61,974 nt of DNA from Candidatus Aminicenantota bacterium (GCA_014727835.1 WJMT01000017.1:1-61974); one strand, 5' to 3'. Counted from the first letter of the stretch, positions 39,212-48,040 are shown. Notes: generated by a model not told the origin, from the sequence alone. Translations and numbers: made by a program.

Positions 39212-40861
39212 ATGGATAAAATCAATAATCTCTCTATAAATGACCTGCTTCCTGTCAATGCAAGACCCTTTCCAAAACTGCTCTGGCTGATATTGGTCAT
39301 CAGTTTTTTGTTGAATATCATGGCCATTAATTGGGGGCTTCCCAGTCCCAGTTTTCAGGGATGGTCTGCAAATGAAATCACTCCTTCTTCAGTTTTAAGC
39401 GGGATGGAGACAAAGTATTCCCGGGAATGGTCATCCAAATATCCCCCTCTTCACTACTACACCCTGTCTCTGTTTTATCTTCCTGTTTACTGCATAGACG
39501 CTCTCAACCGGACAAGCCTATCCCCTCTCACACTCCATACCATCTATTTTGTCATAGGAAGGCTCCTCAGCGTCTTTATGGGGACTTTTATTGTGTTTAT
39601 GGTTTATCTCTGCGGCTGTGAAGTCACGGATAGAAAAACAGCTCCTTTCGCCTCATTGATCACAGCTTGGACCCCTCCTTTTCTTTACTACTCCAAAACA
39701 GCCAATGTGGACATCCCCTATCTGTTCTGGTTTGTGATCGCACTCTATTTCTTTATTCGTATATTGAAGAACCACCGCACCTCAGACTATATCCTGTTTT
39801 CAGGAACCGCTGCCTTTTCCATTGGTACCAAAGACCAGGCCTATGGTTTGTTTATTTTGACTCCGTTTATCATTATCTATTCTCTGTATCGGCGCAGCAA
39901 AGTTGAAGACTCATCCCCCAACTTGATCCCACGTGTTTTTCATAAAAAAATCCTGTTAGCTTTTGTCACAGGAACGTTTCTTTTCATAATCATATATAAC
40001 CTGCTCCTCAACTTTGAAGGAATCAAAAGTCATTTCTTATTGATCACTGGTCCTGCCAGAGGAGAACGGTTTTTTCCCAGTAGTGCCTCCGGGTTTCTCC
40101 AGATGCTTGTACAGACTTTCAAAAATCTGGAATTCATTCTCGGATGGCCTCTCCTGTTCATCTGCATTTTGGGTTTTGTCTATGCTTTGACCAAAAAGAA
40201 GAAACATCCTGTCCTTTTATGGTTTGCGGTTTTGATCGCTTCCTACTATGTGACCTTCATATGCATTGTGGGGAAAAATTTGGTGAAACATCTCCTCCCC
40301 ATTTATATATTGATGAGTTTTTACGGAGCTCTTTGCCTTTCCTTCTTCCTGCATTCTTCAAGAAGATTCAAAGTGATGAAATATTTGTTGGTGATCATCC
40401 TTTTTGCCAATTCCCTGTTCTATTCTTTTTCTGTAAATGTCATTATGATGAATGATTCCAGGTATTATGTGGAGAACTGGATGAAGAAACACATTCCTCA
40501 GAATGAATCCATTTTGTTTGTGGGTTCTCCCAACTTTTTACCCAGAAACAAAGGATTCCCTAACGTCACCCACCGGCTTCATCCCAATGCCCGTTTTATC
40601 ACAGAAACCAACCCTTCATTTATTTTGATCAACTCAGAAATCTTGAAATCAAAACAACCGTTTCTCTACCAGAAACTATCTGAAAATCGACTCGATTATG
40701 AACTGGTATTGAAATACAAATCTTCTCCCTGGCTGTCTCTTCTTCCTGAGCACAAAATCAGACTCGAGGGGGACACAAGGATCATCACAAACCTTGACCT
40801 TATAAATCCTGAAATCATGATTTTTCAAAAAGTGAAGAGCCCTACTCATACTGGGGATTGA
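39212..40861 (+). CDS. GT-C (ArnT/PMT-like, family 39) membrane glycosyltransferase
   Basis: 549 residues with about ten membrane helices. The first periplasmic loop after helix 1 contains acidic and aromatic residues, and the segment YSREWSSKYPPLHYYTLSLF near residue 69 is characteristic of GT-C enzymes that use polyprenyl-phosphate sugars. A C-terminal soluble part (about 450-549) follows the last helix. It starts six bases after the sulfatase-like gene, so the two are likely co-transcribed. The 3' end overlaps the convergent membrane-protein gene by 20 bases. Donor and acceptor are unknown; lipid A, O-antigen or protein glycosylation are all possible. Confidence 0.82.
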   Translation: MDKINNLSINDLLPVNARPFPKLLWLILVISFLLNIMAINWGLPSPSFQGWSANEITPSSVLSGMETKYSREWSSKYPPLHYYTLSLFYLPVYCIDALNRTSLSPLTLHTIYFVIGRLLSVFMGTFIVFMVYLCGCEVTDRKTAPFASLITAWTPPFLYYSKTANVDIPYLFWFVIALYFFIRILKNHRTSDYILFSGTAAFSIGTKDQAYGLFILTPFIIIYSLYRRSKVEDSSPNLIPRVFHKKILLAFVTGTFLFIIIYNLLLNFEGIKSHFLLITGPARGERFFPSSASGFLQMLVQTFKNLEFILGWPLLFICILGFVYALTKKKKHPVLLWFAVLIASYYVTFICIVGKNLVKHLLPIYILMSFYGALCLSFFLHSSRRFKVMKYLLVIILFANSLFYSFSVNVIMMNDSRYYVENWMKKHIPQNESILFVGSPNFLPRNKGFPNVTHRLHPNARFITETNPSFILINSEILKSKQPFLYQKLSENRLDYELVLKYKSSPWLSLLPEHKIRLEGDTRIITNLDLINPEIMIFQKVKSPTHTGD

Positions 40862-43253
40862 TGGTCAGAATCAGAGGAGTCCTTGAAAAATCATTGGGAA
40901 TCCTGTTGATTTCCATATCTATCATATAAAGATGAGTGTTCTTGTAAGCATAATAAGGAAGGTCTGTGATCACTTTGATTTGTTCCTCTACAAAACTCCG
41001 CCCGTTAAAAAACTTCCGGTCAAAATAACGGAACTTGACCTTGTGTTCACCCTCTAATGACCGAAATCCGATCTCCAAATTTTTTATTTTGCGCCAGGAA
41101 GTAAACAAAAACCGATAACTTCTCGCATCATCAGAGAGTCTGAATTCTCCGTACTGTTTCATATTGGCAGCCCGGCTTAAGGAATAGAAAGTCAGTTTTT
41201 CTCCTGTCAGATAATTCACTCTTTGAGGATGAATCAAAACCGTTCTGGGAAAAAGCGCCAACCAGTAAAAAAGAAAAACACATACTAAAGAGACAGCCAG
41301 AGGAGCCGTACGGATCTTGGTTTTCCAAAAACGGCCTTTTTTGTAAACATACATGAGGACAAAAACAACAATCAGTCCAATCCAGACATAATTCGGGGCA
41401 TAGGATAAATTGTTGACTTTAATGAAAGAAGGCAGAAAGCTAGGAACATAAATGTTCAGATTGCTCAAGAACAAAAACAGGGCCCCGGCTCGAAAGGTGT
41501 GAATATGAGTGGTGGACTGGTAAAGAAAAGAGGGATGAATCCATAAGATGACAGAGATGACGAGACTGGCTCCACAGGCAAAGAAAAACAAATAAGAATA
41601 TGTTTTTTTTCTGTTGTGAATGAAAAAATATCCCACCAGCCATATCATCAGCCAGGAGAGAGGAGTTAATATTCTTCCTTGGGGGCAAAATCCCTGTCTG
41701 TGAGTCAGGAACGCATAATTGAAGAGAAAAGGAAGTGAAATGAACAAAACAGCAATGAGGTCTTTTTTGGACCGTCTGAACATCTCCACAGCTCCCACAA
41801 ACATGAAAAAATAAAAAGGAGCATACAAAAGCAACCCATCTCTCTGGTCCAAAAAATAATCCAAAAAACTATCAATCCGAAGCCATACCGGGATACTCAG
41901 TACCAGGTCTCGAAACGCTTTCATTTTCGCTGGATTCATAACACCTTCGTATATGGAAATGGGATTGACAGTCCCGTAAAGCGAATACACAAAATAGGCA
42001 AACAGAACCTGAGACACGATGGGAAAAAACAGGAAATAGGTGGTTTTCCAACCTGTTTTGTGTTCTTTCATGAGAAAATACACCGACACCATTAAAAGAG
42101 GCCAATATATCAAATTGTACTTCAATCCCATCCAGAAGAAAGAAGAAAGCAAAAAACCACACAGCACCAGCTGGAAAACAGACAAAGGTTTCTGGGAGCG
42201 GATTTTACGAAACACATACAAAGAAAAAAACGCCACCACGATTTCCGGATAAAGATGTATGGAGTAAAACAGGATGGGAACCGTGAATGAATACAGAAAC
42301 CAGAAAAACAGAGCTGTTCTTTCCTTTCCCCAGGTCTCCTGAAAAAACAGAAACAACTGGATCCCTAAAAGGGCTGCCCAGAAACACAATCCCACACTCA
42401 AAACAAAGGTCCGGGCTTCTGCATCGAAAAAATGGCTCAGCCAATAAGAGGGCAGCAGGAGAACAGATATTCCGGGAAGATTAATGGGGTAAATGTAAGA
42501 AGTCCCTTTTTTACCGAAGCGGCCGTATATCCCAAACTTGATATCGGAAAGAAAAAAAGTGTATTCCTTTTCTTCATAATCATCAGCAATATTGATGTCC
42601 TGGTCCTCATACAGGCTGTGAGTGGTGAGAAGATAGTTCGGCTCATCTCCAGTGAACTTTCTCCCATGATGAATCAAAACCATGCTGATGAGGGAATAGA
42701 TCATCATGGAAACCACAAACAGAATCACAATTTTTCTTTTCATAGACAACTTGCAAAAACTCTGAATTATCTTTTCTGCAGATTCTCGGGTCCTATCAAA
42801 ACAGCTGATCTGGACTATCTTGATGAATAAAACACCCAGCCCCATCAAGACACCAAGGATGTACAGTCGGACCTGAAGATCCTCTGCGGTCAAGTAATAA
42901 GACAGCAGCAATGGTGACAGAAGAGACAGGGACAGGGGAATAAATGAAGTCAGATCGCGGTTAAGAAAAAAAACAAGATCCTTTTCAAATATTTTATTCT
43001 CAAGTGCAGCGAGTCCTCTCCACGCAAAGACCAGTGCACTAAAAATGACCAAGGATAACATCAATGTGAAAAACAACGGAGGATTGAAACCATGATGATC
43101 TATGGAGTAGGAATGGGATTGGACACAAAGGTGAGTGTAAAAAGAAAGACCGACCGCATTGATAAACAGATAAATCAGCGCCCCAGCAAACCGTTTTTTT
43201 TCACAGATCACAGACACTACTCCTGATCGGTTTGGTTTCTCTTTCTCACACAT
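40842..43253 (-). CDS. Large polytopic membrane protein with GDEP motif (probable GT-C glycosyltransferase)
   Basis: 803 residues with more than ten hydrophobic helices. The first large loop after helix 4 carries TGDEPNYLLTTHSLYED (about residue 205), and a PxNLPGISVLLLPSYWL segment follows near 260. This GDEPxYLL pattern marks a group of uncharacterised membrane proteins likely related to family 39 glycosyltransferases, where the acidic pair could bind metal and the lipid-sugar phosphate. The C-terminal 130 residues form a soluble domain (LEIGFRSLEGEHKVKFRYF). It overlaps the acetyltransferase gene upstream by 37 bases and the convergent glycosyltransferase by 20 bases. Catalytic function is inferred only. 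Confidence 0.75.
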   Translation of the reverse strand: MCEKEKPNRSGVVSVICEKKRFAGALIYLFINAVGLSFYTHLCVQSHSYSIDHHGFNPPLFFTLMLSLVIFSALVFAWRGLAALENKIFEKDLVFFLNRDLTSFIPLSLSLLSPLLLSYYLTAEDLQVRLYILGVLMGLGVLFIKIVQISCFDRTRESAEKIIQSFCKLSMKRKIVILFVVSMMIYSLISMVLIHHGRKFTGDEPNYLLTTHSLYEDQDINIADDYEEKEYTFFLSDIKFGIYGRFGKKGTSYIYPINLPGISVLLLPSYWLSHFFDAEARTFVLSVGLCFWAALLGIQLFLFFQETWGKERTALFFWFLYSFTVPILFYSIHLYPEIVVAFFSLYVFRKIRSQKPLSVFQLVLCGFLLSSFFWMGLKYNLIYWPLLMVSVYFLMKEHKTGWKTTYFLFFPIVSQVLFAYFVYSLYGTVNPISIYEGVMNPAKMKAFRDLVLSIPVWLRIDSFLDYFLDQRDGLLLYAPFYFFMFVGAVEMFRRSKKDLIAVLFISLPFLFNYAFLTHRQGFCPQGRILTPLSWLMIWLVGYFFIHNRKKTYSYLFFFACGASLVISVILWIHPSFLYQSTTHIHTFRAGALFLFLSNLNIYVPSFLPSFIKVNNLSYAPNYVWIGLIVVFVLMYVYKKGRFWKTKIRTAPLAVSLVCVFLFYWLALFPRTVLIHPQRVNYLTGEKLTFYSLSRAANMKQYGEFRLSDDARSYRFLFTSWRKIKNLEIGFRSLEGEHKVKFRYFDRKFFNGRSFVEEQIKVITDLPYYAYKNTHLYMIDMEINRIPNDFSRTPLILTINPQYE

Positions 43254-43969
43254 TTGGCAGGAACACCCACTGCAATGGAGTATTCGGACAGAGACTTATG
43301 AACCACAGCTCCGGCTCCGATCACACTTCCTTTCTTGATAGAGACTCCGTCCAGCACGGTCACCGAAGCTCCCAACCAGCAGTCTTCTCCGATGTCAATG
43401 CCTCCTTTATCCAAAGAAGGCTGTTGCATGATGGGGATATCAGTCCGGTCAAATCTGTGGTTCCCTCCAGCCACAAGATAGCAGTGACCTGCTAAAAAAG
43501 TATAGGCTCCGATCTTGATGCGGGTTTCTGAGAGAAGAGAACAATTAGCGGATATATTTGAATAGTCTCCCAAAAATATATCGCCGCCTTTGCAGCTGAG
43601 AGTGGTGTTGCGCCCGATATAAGTGTTTCGGCCAATGCGGATTCCCTGATTGTCATCCCCTTTGGCATCCAGAACAGAATAGTCATCAATGAATGCCTGG
43701 TTAGAAATCGATATCTTATGGGGATGCCGGATGGTGATATGATGACCAAAAGCCACTCCTTTTCCCACTTTTTCAAACAAAAGGGGATAAAAGATTTTTC
43801 GGGCAAACACACCCAAAGCTCCCGGTATCCAGGAAAAGAGCAAAAGAGTGACCTCATATTTGAAGAAACTCCAAAAGCTGTGTTTCCCTACAAAAAGCTG
43901 TTGATACTTTTTGTATGCTGATTTCCTTTCCATAAGCTCTTTATGAACACTTGCTTTGTTTTTTTCCAT
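43217..43969 (-). CDS. Hexapeptide-repeat acyltransferase (WcaF/LpxA-like fold)
   Basis: 250 residues. A membrane-associated N-terminal region (FFKYEVTLLLFSWIPGALG) is followed by a left-handed beta helix with repeated [LIV]-G-x4 units, for example IRIGRNTYIGRNTTLSCKGG, FLGDYSNISANCSLLS and DIGEDCWLGASVTVLDGV. The C-terminal coil VIGAGAVVHKSLSEYSIAVGVPAKCVRKR is typical of O-acetyltransferases acting on surface sugars. AAGG precedes the ATG. It forms a unit with the GDEP membrane protein downstream (37-base overlap) and fits the surface polysaccharide region. The acceptor is unknown. Confidence 0.9.
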   Translation of the reverse strand: MEKNKASVHKELMERKSAYKKYQQLFVGKHSFWSFFKYEVTLLLFSWIPGALGVFARKIFYPLLFEKVGKGVAFGHHITIRHPHKISISNQAFIDDYSVLDAKGDDNQGIRIGRNTYIGRNTTLSCKGGDIFLGDYSNISANCSLLSETRIKIGAYTFLAGHCYLVAGGNHRFDRTDIPIMQQPSLDKGGIDIGEDCWLGASVTVLDGVSIKKGSVIGAGAVVHKSLSEYSIAVGVPAKCVRKRNQTDQE

Positions 43970-43993
43970 GTTTCAAACCTTAAGCCCGTTTAT

Positions 43994-44075
43994 CCTGACC
44001 TATTCATCAAAAAACAGCAGTGTTTTCATTATTATTTTCTTTTCAGCAATTTGCAAGACTTTTTCAAAAACAGTA
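43994..44075. repeat. Partial copy (left end) of a dispersed non-coding repeat
   Basis: The 76 bases from 43994 align without gaps to the start of the element at 56530 with 63 identities (counted by hand, 83%). It includes the end motif CCTGACCTATTCAT and the conserved core TCATTATTATTTTC and TTGCAAGAC. No matching right end was found before rsmA, so it looks like a fragment. The rest of this 271-base gap holds no gene; a GGGATATCCC palindrome lies near 44152-44161. Confidence 0.7.
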
Positions 44076-44205
44076 ACTTGAAGACTTTTGGGAGGACTGT
44101 TTTCAATCCCAACCGCTGTTTTTTGACATTTCAGGCGAGCTGAACGAAACTGGGGGATATCCCAGGGCAGTTTGCTTGAATCGAATTGAAAATTCAAAAT
44201 CTCAA

Positions 44206-44234
44206 TGGATTCGCAGAAGAAATAATCATAAAAT
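44206..44234 (+). promoter_or_regulatory. Weak candidate promoter for rsmA
   Basis: TGGATT at 44206-44211, 17-base spacer, TAAAAT at 44229-44234, six bases before the ATG at 44241. If used, the mRNA would start at or next to the start codon. The -35 match is poor. Confidence 0.3.
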
Positions 44235-44240
44235 AAGAAG

Positions 44241-45044
44241 ATGAAAAGCAGATCCCGAAAATCTTTGGGCCAGCATTTTCTCATCAATCCAGACATACTC
44301 AACAAAATCATTGACTGCATTTCACCTCAGAAACAGGAACTGATCATCGAGATCGGGGCCGGAAAAGGTTCTCTCACTCGCTTGCTAGCTGAAAAGGCAG
44401 GGAAAGTCATTGCCATTGAAAAAGATGAATCTCTCATTCCTTTTCTTGAAAAAAACAAGCCATCGAATGTGGACATACGGCATGAAGATGTGTTGAAAAG
44501 TGCATTCCATCAGCTGGCAGAACCGGGGATCACAAAATGTGTGGGAAACCTTCCCTACTCCATATCATCCCAAATATTGTTCAAGCTGCTCAATGAGCAC
44601 CAGTTTATCAAAGAATGTCATTTTTTGCTTCAAAAAGAGGTGGCGCAGAGAGTCAGTGCTTCTCCTGGATCAAAAAAATATGCTCCCATCTCCATTTTCT
44701 TACAGAATGTCTTTTCAATCCATATTCAATTCCATCTTTCTCCCGGAAGTTTTGTGCCTCCTCCGAAAGTCAAGTCCTCTTTAGTCACATTACGAAAACG
44801 GAACAAACTAGCCCATGACTTTTTCCAGACAGAATCATTCAAATCATTTATCAAACAAGCGTTTTCTCAGAGAAGAAAGCAATTGAAAAACAATCTCAAG
44901 CACATGGGATGGACATCTGAACAAATACTAACCGGATTCAAAAAATGCGGTTTGAATCCCAAAATCAGGGCAGAAAAAGTACCCATGGATGATTTTGCTG
45001 CACTTTACCTCTGTCTATCCGATCAAAAAAAAGAAAAAAGATGA
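44241..45044 (+). CDS. rsmA: 16S rRNA (adenine1518/1519-N6)-dimethyltransferase
   Basis: KsgA family, 267 residues, normal length. It starts with the standard SRKSLGQHFLINPDILNKI; SAM motif I is LIIEIGAGKGSLTRLL and the catalytic motif NLPYSISSQIL. The C-terminal helical domain with FVPPPKVKSSLVTL and FSQRRKQLKNNLKH is complete. It dimethylates two adenines at the 3' end of 16S rRNA during small-subunit assembly. The ATG has no properly spaced ribosome site (AAGAAG touches the start codon), and a -10-like box lies just ahead. The gene stands alone between the repeat-containing gap and ftsK. Confidence 0.96.
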   Translation: MKSRSRKSLGQHFLINPDILNKIIDCISPQKQELIIEIGAGKGSLTRLLAEKAGKVIAIEKDESLIPFLEKNKPSNVDIRHEDVLKSAFHQLAEPGITKCVGNLPYSISSQILFKLLNEHQFIKECHFLLQKEVAQRVSASPGSKKYAPISIFLQNVFSIHIQFHLSPGSFVPPPKVKSSLVTLRKRNKLAHDFFQTESFKSFIKQAFSQRRKQLKNNLKHMGWTSEQILTGFKKCGLNPKIRAEKVPMDDFAALYLCLSDQKKEKR

Positions 45045-45135
45045 AGCATTCATTTTTTCGAGAATCCGGAATATGCAAGAAAACAAAAGAATCAGAGAAA
45101 CCTCGGCTTTTTATATGAAGAGTGCAGGCCAAATA

Positions 45136-45144
45136 TGATATAAT
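45136..45144 (+). promoter_or_regulatory. Perfect extended -10 promoter directly in front of ftsK
   Basis: TGATATAAT is a full match to the extended -10 consensus (TGnTATAAT). It ends seven bases before the ATG at 45152, so the predicted transcription start falls on or beside the A of the start codon. The -35 region is poor, as is usual with extended -10 promoters. Confidence 0.6.
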
Positions 45145-45151
45145 CCTTTTG

Positions 45152-47413
45152 ATGGCCAAAAGAAAAAAATCCAAGAAAAAAACAAAAAAATCAAAAAAAC
45201 AAGCTCAAACCCGAATCCAAAGGGAAATATCCAGTGTTGTTCTGGTCATGGTCGCTATTTTTCTGCTGATCAGTCTTTTCAGCTACAACTCCAGTGATCC
45301 TTCCTGGGCCTCTGTGTCCACAGCAAACCAAAAAGTCCGTAATTACGGGGGAAAAGTGGGGGCTTCTTTATCAGAAGCCCTTCTTCAGTTTTTGGGGCTG
45401 GGCTCTCTGGTTCTGCCTGCAGCTTTTATTTTTCTTGGTATTCAATCGTTTCTGCCCAAAAAGAAAACAAGTCTCCTTCCCAGAATAGGAGAAAGCCTTC
45501 TTATCTGCATCCTTGTCTGTCCTCTTTTCTCCATGCTGTTCCGCCAAGCATCCTGGAAAGGCAGTGAAATCTCTGCCGGCGGTGTCATCGGAGACCTGAT
45601 CTCTTCTCTATTGATCAGATATTTCAATCACATCGGATCTCTTCTTATATTATTCGGAATATTGATAGTGGTCTTTCTTTTTTCCACTCATATCCAGATA
45701 AGAAGGATCACTGATTTTTTTGTCAGATTTTTTCAATTTATGTTCAAAGAACTGAGAATCAAGATCACAGACTACAAAAAGCAGAAAAGCAAAGAAAAAA
45801 TGAGACAAAGAGTGGTGGAAAAATACGCCCAAAAAAAACAAGCGGCTGTTCAAAAGCCCCCGGCTCCTTCAAAACCAGCTGCCCCCAAACCAGAAAAAAC
45901 GTCTCCAGATGGATTTCTGTTTCCTGAATTGAGTGAAAAAGGAGATTACCAATTCCCTGCTTTGAGCCTTCTGGATCCAGGAAAGGAAGCAGAAAAAATT
46001 GATAAGAACGAACTTTATCAAAAAAAACAGATCATCGAGGACAAGCTTTCCCAGTTTAAAGTTATAGGTGAAGTGAGAGAGTATCACCCCGGCCCCATTG
46101 TCACTACTTATGAATTCTATCCCAGCCCAGGAGTCAAAGTCAGCCAGGTCTCAAGCCGAACCGAAGACCTATCCCTGGCTTTGGGAGCTGAATCATTGAG
46201 AATACAGCGGATTCCAGGAAAGTCTTCATTAGGGATCGAAATCCCGAACAACAAGAGAGAAATCATTAAGCTCAGAGATGTCCTCCAAACCAAAAAATTC
46301 ATGGAATCGCCCTCTAAACTGACCTTAGGCCTGGGAAAGACCATCCACGGAGAACCCTATATCACAGACCTTTCCATCATGCCCCATCTGCTCATCGCCG
46401 GAGCCACTGGAACAGGAAAAAGTGTGGCCCTGAACTCCATAATAGCCAGCATCCTGTACAAGGCCACTCCCGAAGAGGTGAGGATTATATTGATCGATCC
46501 CAAGAGGCTGGAATTTTCGCTTTATGATGGTATCCCTCATCTGCTCTGCCCTGTGGTCAAGAATCCCAATAAAGCCAGCAACATCTTAAACGATTCCATC
46601 AAAAAAATGGAAGACAGATACCATGCCCTGGGCCGCTTGAAAGTGCGGAATATTGACCAATACAACCGGCAGATCCAAGAACTCTCATCCAGACAGAAAA
46701 AAGACCTTGAACAGGAAGGAGAAGACAGATTAAAATCCCTTCCCCATATTGTTATCATCATTGATGAACTGGCTGAATTGATGATGATCGGGGATAAGGA
46801 GGTGGAATACTGCATCGGAAGGCTGGCTCAATTAGCCAGAGCCGTTGGGATTCATCTGGTTATGGCCACCCAACGTCCCTCCACTGATGTGATCACAGGA
46901 ACCATCAAAAATAATTTTTCCTGCCGCATCGCTTTCCGCGTTCCTTCCAAAATTGACTCTCAGATCATCATTGATACCGGAGGTGCCGAAAAATTGTTAG
47001 GCCGGGGAGATATGCTCTTCATGCCCCCAAACTATCCTAAAATCATAAGGCTCCACAGCTCATTCATTTCACTTCAAGAGGTGAGCCGTCTATTGAAGCA
47101 CATTAAGGAACAGAGAAAACCGGATTATGATAAAAAAATCATCAAGGCCTTGAAAGGCGCTCCCGGAAAAACCACAGACAGAACCCAGGAAAAGGATGAA
47201 CTGTTTGAAAAAGCGGTTGAACTGATCTTGAGCACAGGGCAGGCATCCGCATCCTATCTGCAGAGAAAACTGAGACTGGGATATGCCCGGGCTGCCAGAA
47301 TCATAGACCAGATGGAGCAGGAAGGGATCCTAGGCCCCTCCAAAGGAAGCAAACCCAGAGAAATCCTCATCAGTACAGAAGCCTATATAGAAAAATTAAG
47401 ACAAAAAAAATAG
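45152..47413 (+). CDS. ftsK: DNA translocase FtsK/SpoIIIE
   Basis: 753 residues from the ATG at 45152. A GTG at 45122 would add ten residues, but it lies upstream of the promoter's -10 box and has no ribosome site. The N-terminus is strongly basic ([15 protein letters not shown]), then come four membrane helices (about residues 30-200), a linker with KPPAPSKPAAPKPEK, and the motor. Walker A GATGTGKS is at 417-424 and Walker B IIIDELAELM near 534. The C-terminal winged-helix gamma domain (ASASYLQRKLRLGYARAARII) that reads KOPS sites is present. It pumps chromosomal DNA at the division septum. The lysine run resembles the AtpA tail. Confidence 0.96.
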   Translation: MAKRKKSKKKTKKSKKQAQTRIQREISSVVLVMVAIFLLISLFSYNSSDPSWASVSTANQKVRNYGGKVGASLSEALLQFLGLGSLVLPAAFIFLGIQSFLPKKKTSLLPRIGESLLICILVCPLFSMLFRQASWKGSEISAGGVIGDLISSLLIRYFNHIGSLLILFGILIVVFLFSTHIQIRRITDFFVRFFQFMFKELRIKITDYKKQKSKEKMRQRVVEKYAQKKQAAVQKPPAPSKPAAPKPEKTSPDGFLFPELSEKGDYQFPALSLLDPGKEAEKIDKNELYQKKQIIEDKLSQFKVIGEVREYHPGPIVTTYEFYPSPGVKVSQVSSRTEDLSLALGAESLRIQRIPGKSSLGIEIPNNKREIIKLRDVLQTKKFMESPSKLTLGLGKTIHGEPYITDLSIMPHLLIAGATGTGKSVALNSIIASILYKATPEEVRIILIDPKRLEFSLYDGIPHLLCPVVKNPNKASNILNDSIKKMEDRYHALGRLKVRNIDQYNRQIQELSSRQKKDLEQEGEDRLKSLPHIVIIIDELAELMMIGDKEVEYCIGRLAQLARAVGIHLVMATQRPSTDVITGTIKNNFSCRIAFRVPSKIDSQIIIDTGGAEKLLGRGDMLFMPPNYPKIIRLHSSFISLQEVSRLLKHIKEQRKPDYDKKIIKALKGAPGKTTDRTQEKDELFEKAVELILSTGQASASYLQRKLRLGYARAARIIDQMEQEGILGPSKGSKPREILISTEAYIEKLRQKK

Positions 47414-47444
47414 AACCAACGGCATTTGCTTGAAAAGACATGAC

Positions 47445-47473
47445 TTGCCAATGGTGACACCACCATTTATAAT
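47445..47473 (+). promoter_or_regulatory. Near-consensus promoter for the sigma/anti-sigma pair
   Basis: TTGCCA at 47445-47450, a 17-base spacer and perfect TATAAT at 47468-47473. The start near 47480 gives a leader of about 57 bases that contains TGTGATCC twice and an AAGG ribosome site before the GTG at 47537. Confidence 0.65.
47450..47467. promoter_or_regulatory. Perfect inverted repeat between -35 and -10 (putative operator)
   Basis: AATGGTG at 47450-47456 and CACCATT at 47461-47467 are exact reverse complements separated by ACAC. They fill the promoter spacer from the last base of the -35 box to the base before the -10 box. A dimeric regulator bound here would block or reshape RNA polymerase contact. 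The regulator is unknown. Confidence 0.5.
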
Positions 47474-47536
47474 AATATGAGCCAATTCATAACTGTGATC
47501 CTTTGTGAAAACTTGTGATCCGCCAAGGTTGAAAAA

Positions 47537-48040
47537 GTGAAAAAGACAGAGAATTCCTATGATTTGAAAAAAATCACGTCCAAATACAGGCCTATTGTCA
47601 CTTATAAAGTCAAAAAATCGATCGGCTCTCACACACCTGAATGGGAAGACATTGTCAATGAAATCATGCTCAATACCATAGAAAAGGTGAAATCCGGAGA
47701 GTTCAAAGGTCAATCCTCCATAGGCACCTTTATCTACACCATCACAAGAAGAAGAATCATTGATCACATAAGAAGAAAAAAGAAAAAAATAAAAAAGCAC
47801 ATCCCTGAATCTGACCCGTTCCCTGATCCCTACGTGCAGATAGAAAACAAAGAAAGAGCTGAAATGCTTGCCAAGAAACTGGAAGAACTCAAGCCAAAGT
47901 ACAAAAAAGTGTTGTACCTCTACTATTATAAAGGACTTGCCCGGAAAGAAGTGGCTCAAAAATTAGGAATTTCACCCAGAAGAGTGAGCGAAAGAGTGCA
48001 TTATGCCCAAAAATTATTGAGAAAAATAATAAATAAATAA
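47537..48040 (+). CDS. ECF-type RNA polymerase sigma factor
   Basis: 167 residues, typical of sigma factors with only regions 2 and 4. Region 2 includes WEDIVNEIMLNTIEKV and the -10-binding helix IGTFIYTITRRRIIDHIRRK; region 4 includes KKVLYLYYYKGLARKEVAQKL and a helix-turn-helix ISPRRVSERVHYAQKLLRK. The start is GTG at 47537 with AAGG about nine bases upstream. The next gene encodes its probable membrane-bound anti-sigma factor. Its promoter is a good housekeeping-type sequence with a palindrome in the spacer, so it is probably controlled by a repressor rather than only by itself. The target regulon is unknown. Confidence 0.9.
   Translation: MKKTENSYDLKKITSKYRPIVTYKVKKSIGSHTPEWEDIVNEIMLNTIEKVKSGEFKGQSSIGTFIYTITRRRIIDHIRRKKKKIKKHIPESDPFPDPYVQIENKERAEMLAKKLEELKPKYKKVLYLYYYKGLARKEVAQKLGISPRRVSERVHYAQKLLRKIINK

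Noticed and set aside
44148-44165. CTGGGGGATATCCCAG near-palindrome considered as a terminator or operator before rsmA
   Set aside because: No T-run follows, and it is not placed relative to any good promoter; only the inner GGGATATCCC is exact, so it may be chance.
47396-47959. Open frame of 187 codons on the - strand, Phe-rich
   Set aside because: Covers the sigma-factor gene in antisense; the sigma regions 2 and 4 on the + strand are unmistakable.
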